A stretch of 64,000 nucleotides of DNA. Source: Nymphaea colorata (Eukaryota; Streptophyta; Magnoliopsida; Nymphaeales; Nymphaeaceae). The stretch lies in NCBI RefSeq assembly GCF_008831285.2, contig NC_045140.1:1095528-1159527 (forward strand), given 5' to 3'. Under the pieces are notes generated by a model. That model made no database searches. It worked only from the letters and a program-made list of their open reading frames with translations, and was not told the origin of the DNA. Positions 49,322-59,900 of this stretch are shown here, one piece after another; the first letter of the stretch is position 1; the number at the start of each line of letters is the position of its first letter. Position numbers and translations under genes: made by a program.

Positions 49322-52300
49322 TTCTGTTGCGCCAGCAGTCACTGCCGCCATTGAAGCGGAGACCACTGGAGATGAAGAATCTGTACAGCAAGACAAAGGG
49401 TAAGGTGCACCCTTCCCCTTCACTGACTACTCACTCTTCTTCTGCTGCTTCGTCAGAGGCTGTGTCAGTCCTGAAGGTGCTGCCGGCAGCCATCCTCTAC
49501 GACGCCCTTTCGGATTCTCCCCGCCTCCCCCTCGACGATGCCCTCTCGGATTCTCCCCGCCTCCTAACTCTCGAGTTCGCCGCCCCTATGGCCACCCGCA
49601 GGGGAGTATCAATAGCAATGTTATATGTATCGTACGATACGGACGCGTATCGTACGGACGCGTATCGTACGATACGTATCGTTCGTATCAACATAAATGA
49701 TACGATACGAGTTACACGCACGATACGCGTGCGTATCGCATGCGTATCACCCGTATCGCACGATACGCGTGCGTATCGCATGCGTATCACCCGTATCGCA
49801 CGATACAAGGTTAAAATGAAAAGGGGCACGACAGCCCCTTTTTTGCGTCTTCTTTTTAAAACCTACGCTCCTCTCTCTTTCTTCTATTGTTTCTAAACAC
49901 TGCAAGAGACGTGGGAGGGAGAGATTTTCTCCATTTGCATGAAGATTTGCCGGTGAAGTCGCTTTATTTCTTGTTGTGGGGAGTCTCGGGACGGTGGGAA
50001 GCTTGGAGAAAGGGTTTTTTGGTTTCTAACACCAAGAAGGTAAGAAATAACTCATTTTTGCCGTTGAATCATTCATTTCTCTTATTTCCTGCATTTATTT
50101 GTATGTTTTTACTTGTTTTGTGAAGATATAATGTCGGATCCTGCATGGCAGTGGTGTACAAGGGTGAATCCTAAAGATAGGTTAAGAGTTAAGTGCAATT
50201 ATTGTAAGCAAATCATATCAGGAGGGATCTCTCGCTTTAAAAACCATATAGCTGGTACACACAGCGATGTGGCTGCTTGCAATGGCTCCCAAGAGAACCC
50301 ATTGCCAGCATATGTAAAGCACCAGTGTATGGAGCTTCTTAATGCAGTGAAAGCAAATAGGATTGAAAAAGAAATGCAAGATGCAGAGGAAGGATATGGG
50401 GACCCACATGCACAGGAAGAAAGTGAAGGTGAAGACGTTGAGCTTGAAGAAGAACATGTTGGTGTCAGTTTGGGAACAGCTAAAGGGAAAAACATTATGC
50501 ATACAGGTGGTTCTTCAACTGCAACCAAAAAAAGAAAAGGTGCAAGTGCAAGTACAGGTTTACGAGGACGTGGCAGGAGTGGGGGTCGTACTGGTGTTGG
50601 TAGAGTACCTACTATGAAGTCAAGTAATATGTCTGATTCGATCAAGAATTTTTTTCCCAATTATACTGCTGTTGGTGCTCAGCTTGAGATTCGTACAGCC
50701 ATGTGTTCAAAAGATATTGTTGAAGCAGCAGATGAAACCATAGGAAGGTGGTTCTATGACGCATCCATTCCTTTCAATGCAGCAAACTCTTTTCATTTTC
50801 AAGCTATAGCAGATGCGATTAATACTGTAGGTCGAGGGTATAAAATGCCCTCTTTTTATAAATTGCGAGGTAAAATTCTCAACAATGTAGTTAGAGATGT
50901 CAAGGCATATTGTGATGAATTGAAATTGAGCTGGAAAGCTATAGGATGCAGTGTAATGGCAGATGGGTGGACAGACATCAAGAACAGAACATTGGTAAAC
51001 TTCCTTGTATATTGCCCCCTTGGTACTATGTTCTTAAAATCTGTTGATTTGTTTGATACTCCTAAGACTGCTGATGTTTTGTTTGAGCTTTTTGATAAAG
51101 TTATACAAGAAGTTGGGCCTGAAAATGTCGTGCAATTTATCACTGATAATGCAGCAAATTATAAAGCTGCAGGTGAAATGTTAGCAGTACGATATAGGAC
51201 ATTTTATTGGAGTCCATGTGCTGCTCACTGTGTAAATCTTATGCTTTCAGGATCTTGGTGAAAGAGATGATATGAAGTTGACAGTTCAAAGATGCCAAGA
51301 AGTCACGAAGTTTATTTATAATCATGCTTATGTCTTGAATTTGATGAGGAAATTCACAAATGGGGCTGAATTGATTCGACCTGCACAAACACGGTTTGCT
51401 ACAAATGTTTTGACTGTGCAGGGTATAATCAAGCAAAGGACTCCTCTCAGGCAGATGTTTTCAAGTGATGATTGGGCTGCATATCCACATGCCTATAAAA
51501 GAAAGGCTATGACAGTTGTGGATACCATCTTCGATGCTGACTTTTGGGAATCATGTGTGCACTTATTGAAGATTTGTGTACCTCTAGTGAAAGTCCTCAG
51601 ATTAGTTGATAGTGAAGATAGGCCTTCTATTGGATATTTATACGAGTCTATGGACAGAGCCAAGGAGGCCATTAGAGATAATATGAAGGAAAAAAAAGAA
51701 GTTGTACATGCCTATATGGAAGATTATAGATGAAAGATGGTCTGGACAACTTCATCGTCCACTTCATGCAGCAGCCTACTACCTAAATCCTGCTATTAGA
51801 TATCTTCCCACTTTTAAGAAGGACAGAGAGGTCGAGTATGGCATGTTGGATTGTATTGAAGTATTAGTAAGTGATTATAAAGAACACGACGCTATCCATA
51901 TGTCGATCAACAAATATGATACCGCTTCTGGTAGCATGGGGAGAGACACAACAATTCGATGCAGGTCAACTATGCGTCCAGGTATTAGAAAAAGAGACTT
52001 TATGTTTTTTGGTTTATTTTATTTGTTGTTTAGCTTCTACCTTCTCATATATTTATTCTATCTCATTTTTACTTTCCATCTGTTATTAGATTTGTGGTGG
52101 GAAAGGTTTGTGCCTGATTGCCCAGAATTAAGGAAGCTTGCAATTAGAATCCTCAGCCAAACATGTAGTGCAACTGGATGTGAAAGAAATTGGAGTGTAT
52201 TTCAGCACATCCACAGTAAGAAGAGGAATAGGTTGGAACATAAAAGGTTGAATGACCTTGTTTACGTTCGTTATAATATGAAGTTGAGACAAAGGTAAAC

Positions 52301-55195
52301 ATTTGTTATGCAAAATAACAAATTCTAATGTATATTTTAATTTCTAACATTTTGTTAATTTGTTCTCTTGTTAGGCAATTAGAAACAAGATCTACGAGGA
52401 AGCATCACACTCAATATGATCCTATCAACATTGACCATTTTGATATATTAGATTCTTGGGTTGAAGAAGAACAATCTGTAATACTTGATGACCTTGAGGA
52501 CGATCTTGATTTTTTGAACCTTGAAGGAGTAGTAGAGATTATTGAAGGAGAGGCTGGAGAGCAATGGAATGTTGGTGACATTCCATTTCCAACAGAGGGG
52601 ATAGAAGAAATTAATGAAGAAAATGAAGATGATCATGAAGATGATGATGGAAATGACGATTGACGAGGATTGTTGTTGTCAAAACTTGAATTGAATGAAT
52701 CATGATTGATAACTATATGTTTTCACTTTAGAACTTACGAATTGTGATGTAATCGAATTCTGTTCAGCTGCTTATGTTATTTTGAATGTCTGATTTCTTA
52801 TTTTGGAATGTGTTGTTCATAGTTCATAGTTCATAATTCATACTTCATAGTTCATACTTCATAATCATATACATGAATGATGAATGTTCCTTTAAATACA
52901 TTTTTCTTGATTTTTTCTGATTTTTACTTGTTTTTTCAGATTTTTTTTTGGAATTTTTATGATTTTTATGATTTTTAATATTTTTTAAAAATTAAAAAAT
53001 TAATTTTACAATACGTTTACGATACGGCGTATCGGTCGGCCCGACCGATACGCGATACGCTACGCCAGTGATAACATTGATCAATAGGGTGCGGGTTGGG
53101 TGCGAATCTGGGTCGCACCCGCATCGACGCGACGTGGGTGCGTCACCAGGGTTGCCGCACCCTGGTGACATAGATTGCAGATTTGTGGCGTGAACATGTC
53201 ATTTACTAATTTGTTATAGAAGACAAAAGATTTGGTCTTTGTGGCCCTTACTAGTGCCGTTATAATATTTGGAACATATGTACTGTTACTCTGGATATAT
53301 TGTGTTACTGTCGTTGTCATATATTTTTGTTATGTTATTATTATTGTATATTTGTTTGCTGTTATATATACTGTTGGAATATGTTACATACATATATTCT
53401 GTTTCTATTGTATAGTTACCAGTATACGTATTATCTATATGCATTTGATGCTTGAATATTTTAACATAGTTATTGTATATTGTACGACTCTTTTTTTTTT
53501 ATGCTACTTGTTCTTACTTGCTTTTCTTGTCTAGTTCTTTTTGATGGCCCATTGCTTTGATCCTGCTTAGCACTTTTGGCTGCATATACACACAAAAACT
53601 CGTGAAAATGCACACAAGTTCACCTGGATATGTAGCAGTTGTGTATATTGCTTTAGTGTAATTGCAAGCATCGAGCTTCATATAGTATATGACCAGTATG
53701 CCCACTTGATATCTTACTCTATTTGCAGATCAAAATTCTCATATGCAGAAGAGCCTATATGTGCCACGTGTGGAGAACAAAAAAAGCTTTATGCGGATGC
53801 TGAAAATTACAAATAGAGAAGATCTAATTGAAAATTCCATGAATATTTTGGAACCATCAGCAATTGATAGTTCTGGCATTGAGCGACAGGATGGTAATTA
53901 TGCCATTGTGTTCAAAAGTTCCAGAGACGAGCATATATACATATTTATGAAATTTTGTTCAAACAAAATGATCTTGATTACTGCCCTTAACTGATTTGGA
54001 GCATTGCTCAATTTTTAACATATTTTAGATAGCAGAAGTGCTTTATTAGCTCATTTAAGACTATGATTTATTCTTGCTTCAATTCTTTCCATATAGTTGT
54101 GGATCCTTCTTCAGGAACTTCTTTCACAAGTGATAAAATGTGCAGGACTTACTTAGTGTTGATAAACCCTTTTCAAAGTCTATATCCACATCAGAAAAAT
54201 TAACAGACGTGTCTGCATTGTGTCAAACCATAAAATAAAGTTGGAGAAAATGAGGAATTAAAGACCTTAATCCACATTGGTCTGTCTTTCTGTGAGAGAG
54301 AGATAGAGAGAGTCAGGGAGAGAGAGGGGTACCATGTTTTTTTGGTGATTTTCCACCTTGTTGACTGAACTGCTAGTTTTTGTGGAACTTTGTGGCTTGA
54401 TTATGGATGAATTGCTTGTGATGTGTTTTTGGTTGGAACAAGCTTGAGATATTTTAGTCTTGGTTTGGCTCTCATTTAAGCAGCATATTTCTGGGTTGGC
54501 TTGATGTTTCTCTTTTTCTGAAAATCGTTGACATATAATGATAATGTTTAAGGCTTTGCCGTTTGCTATTTTACAGTTATGCAGGCCCAACACCCGGTTG
54601 ACCTTTTCATATTACCTGGTGAGCGGTTCTTGTGAATGTACATGGAGCAGAATCTCTAACTCGGATTCAAGATTCTGATATTATATGCTAATGTTGTTTG
54701 CAGGATATGCTTTTGATAGATCTGGAAGACGGCTGGGACGTGGAGGAGGGTAATGCTTATATGAAGACTTTAACGACTAAAACTTCTGCTTGAACTGTTT
54801 ATTTCAATCAAGAGCTGATGAATCTTACTTTTGCCCTGTGGTCTCACCAGAGGATTTTGCATGATGTTTGTGATGTTATACTATTTCAACTAATGTTCGT
54901 AATCTGTCACTGCAGCTACTATGATTGTTTTCTTGCAAATTACATGGAGCTTGCTTCAAGGAAAGGCTGGCGGCAGCCTCTTCTTGGTACTTGACTACTC
55001 TAATGTATGCTGTAATAAGTTTTTCTAGGATTATTGCACAATTAACATTTTTCTTTTTTTGCAGTTGCACTGGCATACTCCATCCAGATAGTTGATGATC
55101 CTATTCCTGTAACTCCAACTGATATTCATGTGGATGCAATTGCATCTCCAGCCGGTGTCCTGCAGATCAGCTCTGCTGCTATGGAGAGAATGTGA
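42976..55195 (+). CDS. 5-FCL: 5-formyltetrahydrofolate cyclo-ligase (methenyl-THF synthetase)
   Basis: This enzyme uses ATP to convert 5-formyl-THF to 5,10-methenyl-THF, recycling the stored and inhibitory folate; in plants it is mitochondrial. Seven exons are inferred: 42976-43225, 46817-46954, 53729-53893, 54577-54618, 54704-54749, 54916-54986 and 55065-55195. All have GT-AG borders and compatible phases, and sum to exactly 281 codons (280 residues), close to the Arabidopsis protein. Residues 1-45 look like a transit peptide (few acidic residues, SLLAASRLSF). Then come QKRSIRSKLRRQLRAMNPSLR, LCAYISC, LYVPRVENK, MRMLKI, NSMNILEPS, PVDLFILPGYAFDRSG and the family signature RLGRGGGYYDCFL, ending VTPTDIHVDAIASPAG. 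No lesion is seen. Intron 2 is 6774 bp and full of transposons; intron 1 is 3591 bp. Confidence 0.95.
43704..43860. repeat. Tandem duplication in intron 1
   Basis: ATTTTTTGTTAGCTTAGCAG occurs twice, about 67 bp apart, with further similar AGATAATAATG segments after each copy. Confidence 0.7.
47211..47412. repeat. About 101-bp tandem duplication in intron 2
   Basis: Copies at 47211-47312 and 47313-47412 share AAAAGCAGTAGCCAAG, CCTTAATGTATACATATATT and AACTATCTGAACT with few differences, so the duplication looks recent. Confidence 0.85.
47600..48054 (+). mobile_element. TRIM (miniature LTR retrotransposon)
   Basis: Two LTRs of 190 bp each (47600-47789 and 47865-48054) are nearly identical. 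Both begin TGTAACACCCC and end GGGTTGTTATA. After the left LTR comes TGGTATCAGAGCC, the usual primer-binding site matching initiator tRNA-Met. The internal part is only 75 bp. Just before the right LTR is a purine-rich TTAAGGGGGTGGAT, a polypurine tract. A 5-bp duplication TACAT flanks the element (47595-47599 and 48055-48059), though the surrounding sequence is itself (TACA)-rich. It has no coding capacity, so it must have used enzymes from another element. Confidence 0.92.
48613..48620. repeat. Outer hAT target duplication, left
   Basis: ATTGCAGA, identical to 53174-53181. Confidence 0.85.
49372..49607 (+). pseudogene. Captured gene fragment (N-terminal coding exon)
   Basis: A (CT)n-rich leader at 49271-49306 is followed by an ATG at 49372 and an open frame MKNLYSKTKGKVHPSPS, a serine-rich linker, then VLKVLPAAIL and two copies of a DALSDSPRL unit. 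The GKVHPSPS and LLPAAIL features resemble the N-terminus of a plant family I recall only loosely, so I give no name. The frame is cut by the inner hAT insertion at 49608. High GC and leader-like structure contrast with the AT-rich surroundings and suggest capture from a gene elsewhere. Confidence 0.6.
49608..49615. repeat. Inner hAT target duplication, left
   Basis: ATCAATAG, identical to 53080-53087. Confidence 0.9.
49628..49806. repeat. Subterminal CGTATCG array, 5' end of the inner hAT
   Basis: Many overlapping CGTATCG, CGATACG and GCGTATC motifs in both orientations, including a repeated unit of about 45 bp (GCGTATCGCATGCGTATCAC). A shorter set lies near the 3' end (52999-53066). In Ac and relatives such subterminal motifs bind transposase. 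Confidence 0.75.
50131..52663 (+). pseudogene. hAT transposase, two single-base frameshifts
   Basis: Three exons are inferred: 50131-51981, 52090-52294 and 52375-52663, with GT-AG introns of 108 and 80 bp. A BED zinc finger is at the N-terminus (C22, C25, H39, H44). Then come MADGWTD and FITDNAANY, the places of the first two catalytic acidic residues. The C-terminal dimerisation region has HRPLHAAAYYLNPAI, LAIRILSQTCSATGCERNWS and HSKKRNRLEHKRLNDLVYV. Two one-base insertions break the frame: one near 51244-51246 (an extra T before CAG), the other in an eight-A run at 51690-51697. Discounting them, the length is 781 codons, close to Ac transposase. The Asp/Glu-rich tail (DDLEDDLDFL) is typical. 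It is probably recently inactivated. Confidence 0.9.
52295..52374 (+). other. Second intron of the hAT transposase gene
   Basis: The donor AAAG|GTAAAC and acceptor TTGTTAG|GCAATT join RQR to QLETRS in phase. Confidence 0.6.
53080..53087. repeat. Inner hAT target duplication, right
   Basis: ATCAATAG, identical to 49608-49615. Confidence 0.9.
53174..53181. repeat. Outer hAT target duplication, right
   Basis: ATTGCAGA, identical to 48613-48620. Confidence 0.85.
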
Positions 55196-56557
55196 GAGGT
55201 GGTAGTGGTGCTTGTTCATGTCGGATGGTTGTACTTGCCAAACAAAAGAATGACCTCTCTTGGAAATGAAAGCTCACCTGCGTTACTCGCAGAGTTGAAT
55301 TTTATTCTCAAGTACACTCGGGTTGTTTGTACAAATGACCCAGGTATGAAAACTTGTTGGTTGCCCTCGCTTGGCCTTTGTAGCCTTGTTAACGTGTATC
55401 TTTTCTGTCATTGGTTCATATTAATTAGTGTTTGTATCTAAAACATTTGTGAATTTGGCTAATCACTATCCGTCCGTCGATGGGGCGGGCTTGATTTTGC
55501 TGATTTTCTATTCTGGCTTACGGAAGAACTCAAACGGCTTGAATTTTGCAGAAGGGCAAGGCAACTTCAGTTTTTTCTGAAGGGCGATTGCAGATTACCT
55601 GGCTAATACCAGCACGTTAAATGCGTTGCTAGCAAGAGAGGCCAGAATTGCATTGTGGGAAGCTTGGAGGGGTTGATTGACAATGGAAATCAAAATTTGG
55701 AAGGACAAACCTGTGGACTAGTTTTGCAAGCGTTTGTAATTGGGCTCTGCCTAGCCCCATCTTGCCAATCGAGAGAGTTGTGAAAAGAAAAAATAATGAA
55801 GGGTTTGCCCATCAAAACAACTATTCTTAATACATTTTGGTTGACATTAGAATAACGTTTCTCCTCGTTTTGTCAATATGTCTTGGATTTGAAGGATATA
55901 TGATCCCGTACCATTCTAGAAAAAGTCAGACATAAAAAAAAAAAAATCCAATTAAGAAATCGATTTGGATTTATATTTAAGAAATGACATCTGATCGGAT
56001 TTGGATTCTACATTCTCATTTTATTATTCTCTCTCTCTCTTTCTCTCTCTATCTCTTTTGGGCATTTATTTTTATAACATGGGCATCACCAGCAAGGAAA
56101 TGTCGGCAATGAAACTTATGAAGAAAAAAAATTGGTGCATTTCGTAGATATTTAACGGTCTCAAACAAGCAAAGCTTGTATGAAAGTTTCCAAACTAGAA
56201 GGACGACATTTATTAATCAGACCTTTCTAATTCTCGCCCTAAAAGTTCAATTCGCACCTCCTTCGTTGTCAGATGGATTGGTGAGTCGGATCGACCGTTT
56301 CATGTGGTTACTGACGAGGACCCGGTCCGTTTAAACACAATGGATCCGAATCCTCCAACCATGTCCATGCCCCATCGTTAGAGAGAGAAAGAGTGTCATT
56401 AAATTACATTTAACTAAAACATATTCTCCTTAACCTCTCTTTACACTATGTGAAAGTGAAAAAAATAATAATAATTAAACTGCCAGTGGCTGGTCAATTG
56501 GGCTCAGGCATGTGGAATATATGCCGGATAAAACAGGCAGGATCAGGTCCCCTGCAG

Positions 56558-56658
<101 letters not shown>

Positions 56659-57032
56659 GTGGGACAAACTTCACAAGGTCCAATGATTGTAAAAACATGA
56701 GAATATAAGTTTAATGGCCCACTTTAATTAAATGAAACCTCTCTCTCTCTCTCTCTTTGTTCCCTGATTCGGGCTGCAGACTAGCCCAGGAATTGAAATT
56801 ATTGTAAGGACATGAGAATAATATATGACTAGTGGCCCAATTTATTTAAATGCAAAATCTCTCTCTCTCTCTCTATAACGACAGTGCTATACCCGAACCA
56901 AGCAAAGTCTGATCAATTTACCTCAAATAATTTATAAACTCTAAAGCAACCAATAGGAGAGTTCGGCTTGATTTATTATCAGTGTGTTTTTTCTCAATCT
57001 CATATAAACGGGCCTGATTAGATGCATAGGTT

Positions 57033-57082
<50 letters not shown>

Positions 57083-57087
<5 letters not shown>

Positions 57088-57174
57088 GAAAACTGACGTG
57101 GGGGAGAGTCAATTTGTATATATATATATATATATATAAAAGGAAAACTGACGTGGGGCAGAGTCAATTTGTAT
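57083..57174. repeat. Duplicated 35-bp unit in (AT)n DNA
   Basis: AAGGAAAACTGACGTGGGG is followed by (G/C)AGAGTCAATTTGTA, present twice and each bordered by (AT)n tracts (57035-57085 and 57118-57138). Confidence 0.85.
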
Positions 57175-58487
57175 TTATATAGATAATAGAGAGTGCACTG
57201 ACATATGCTCATGTGAACTTGTTCAGTATATCATGTCTACTCTTCTGTGCCACCTTTCTCTATCTCTTTTTTCTTTTATAGCACCTGAAGAATATAAAAA
57301 ATCGCTTACCTATCAACATGATCCTTTTTGTTTACCAAAATTAAGAGAATCAGAACTGTTTTTTAAGAAACAAATTCCCAGCGACCCTTACCGTTGATGC
57401 TTTATGAGACAAAAATGACCTTCTCGAGAATTATTTTTCCACGAGTTCGCCACTCTCCCTCCCCCAACTAATAAGAGAAAGCATATATTTCTTATTTATT
57501 TTTTTTTTGAGGGATGAAGCACCCTAAAATTGTAATGAACCTCATTGCATATTATGTATAACTTATTGTACTTGGTGATTATTAACAATTACTTGCACAA
57601 TTTTACACCCATAAAAGTGTCTTCCATAGTTACAAAACTTGCACATTGATACATACGATACGAGGGTTTGGAATAAGGGTCTCAATACATTCTGGACAAC
57701 GTCATTTATTTGTCTCAGTCCATTGCAACAAACACAGGAAATCTTTTAGATTGAAGAAAATGCTGTAAAATATAAGTATGTATGATCAAATTCAATAGAA
57801 ATATAACTAGAGATCATCATAGTTGTTCAATCATGACAACTAAAGATGATATAAATTATTCTTCAGAACCGTTCAACCAAGATCATGCTGAAGATGGAAG
57901 AAAACAACTGGTAGAGATGATAATAAAGGTGATGTTGATTGCCACTTCAAGCTGTGCTGCTTTAGTCATGCGTTCGTCTTTTGCCTTCTAAAGATCTTGT
58001 AATTTAACATCATTTCAGATATTTTTAGATTAATATCAGCTGGCAGCGCCTCCCTGTAGAGGAGAAGACCACAGTCCATCTCGTTTGCATAAAAAAAACA
58101 TTAATTTATTAATGATTTATTTAGTAAGTGTTGCTTTGATTATTTCTGTTCAATCCATTTTTAACCTTCAAAAGTTGAGCAATGATTTATTACCGTTTTT
58201 GTATTCAAGAAAATGGTTATAATCATTCTGTATATTTTTTTACTAATTTTCTTATTAAATCTGTCATATAAATGTGAAGTTTACAAAACATTGAATAATG
58301 GCACCAAAATAGCATTTTTTAAGCCTATAACGAAGATTTTTTAGAAGTTTAATAATCCATAATGATAAACCTGTTAGTTTACGAAGCTTGTCATATACGC
58401 TGACTTTCATAGTTTTACACATGAAAAAATCTAATGCAAAAGTATGTAATTTGACTAATCATTCAATTGGTGTCCTACTTATTTGTC

Positions 58488-58608
<121 letters not shown>

Positions 58609-59900
58609 GTAGTGTGCTTAATCACGTCTGATGCATTGTATTAAGTGGCCATGATTGGATTGGATTGAGGGTCAGATGGCCAGAAGATTTCATCTCTCTG
58701 GAATTTGTTAGCATTCAATTGAGTGCTTATTTGACCCTTGGGGTGTTTGATTACTTCAGATTTGAAATCAGTGGATATAATATGACATGCTTTTACTAAT
58801 GTGGCAAAAATTCCATAATAAAAGTCATGATTCATCAAGCTATGGATCTCAAGTCAGACCTAAGGTCTACACTTAAAATCCTTATTAAAACGTTGGATTT
58901 AAGATGAAAAGAGGAAGGGTTTGATCTGATATATGAGGGGAGAGAGTCTGATCTTAAATCCACAATTCTTAAATTGCAAAAAAAATTATATTTGAAGCAA
59001 TCAAAGCCGCCCTTGAAGCAAAGGCTTCATGAACCATAACTTAAGCACATCGGATCCTATTTCTTTCAGATACTTTACCTAACTTTGCATCCGAATAGAT
59101 TGAATATCCAAACCGAATCTTAAAGCGTTGCAATCCTGCTTGAATAGTTCATGCCATGCCCAAGTGTGAAGCTAGACTCGTGATGGTTAAACTAATGCAT
59201 TCTAGCTTCATGTTGCTTTGATTTAATTGTTTTTTTTACTATTACAACATTTATTATCATTTAAACATGAACAATTAAATTTAAGGTTGACTTGACATCA
59301 TAGCTGCTATCTTTTTTTTTAGCAATGGTTTTTTCTCAATTCCTTTTTTATGTTTCTAATATATTTTTTCAGATTTAAGCTCTTTACTTTGAAGATTGAA
59401 ACCATTTTTGTTTCGATTTGTTGGAAATGAGTCTGCAAATTATTTGATAAAACCATTTGGAAATGAGTCTGCAAGAGATTCACAAGACGCTTAAGCGACT
59501 TAGCGAGCAAGTTACGAAACGTCGTCTCGCTCGCTCTCTGTGTTTCCGCGTGTGCTTTCCTCAAAAAGGAGATGGGAAACTTCGTCTCCGACGACCAAAC
59601 TTGCTTTCCTCCCTTTATAGCGACTCTGTGGAACGTGAACACAAGCTGCATCATCACTCCATACCAGACAGAGGGGGAGAGAGAGAAAGAGACGAAATGC
59701 TCCTCCAATGGCAGCGCCACGTATGCCGTCATCTTTCGCCCCACGAGAAGAAGAAAACAAAGTGATCCCATAAACAGCCGGAACTGTTGATTTCCACCAA
59801 CAATCCCCAACATCGCTAGCAAAATAGTTCTTCCCTTGCTGTTCTTCTTCTTCTCCTTCTTCTTCCTGGTGGTGGTGGAGTTAATTGGTGTCTGTGAGGG

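Larger units (their letters stand above)
49616..53079 (+). mobile_element. Inner hAT (Ac-like) transposon, 3464 bp
   Basis: Bounded by the 8-bp duplication ATCAATAG. The ends are short inverted repeats CAATGTTAT and ATAACATTG, which fit the hAT terminal rule YARNG. Subterminal arrays of CGTATCG/CGATACG lie at 49628-49806 and 52999-53066. It contains one transposase gene (50131-52663), nearly complete. It is nested in the outer element within intron 2 of the folate cyclo-ligase gene. Confidence 0.93.
48621..53173. mobile_element. Outer non-autonomous hAT-type element carrying a gene fragment
   Basis: The ends are inverted: CTATGTCACCAGTGCG at the left, and the complement of CTATGTCACCAGGGTGCG at the right. 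They are flanked by a perfect 8-bp duplication ATTGCAGA, which fits a hAT superfamily insertion. Removing the inner element and its duplication leaves about 1081 bp. Both ends hold repeated GGTGCG-type motifs, as subterminal transposase sites often do. It encodes no transposase. Between 49200 and 49607 it carries what looks like a host gene start (leader and first codons). The sequence of events is the outer insertion into the cyclo-ligase intron, then the inner insertion. Confidence 0.88.

Noticed and set aside
48621-53173. Treating both hAT elements as one transposon
   Set aside because: Two different inverted ends and two different 8-bp duplications show separate insertions.
59319-59822. 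167-codon minus-strand frame upstream of ARO
   Set aside because: It overlaps the presumed ARO promoter and leader and has no family resemblance.
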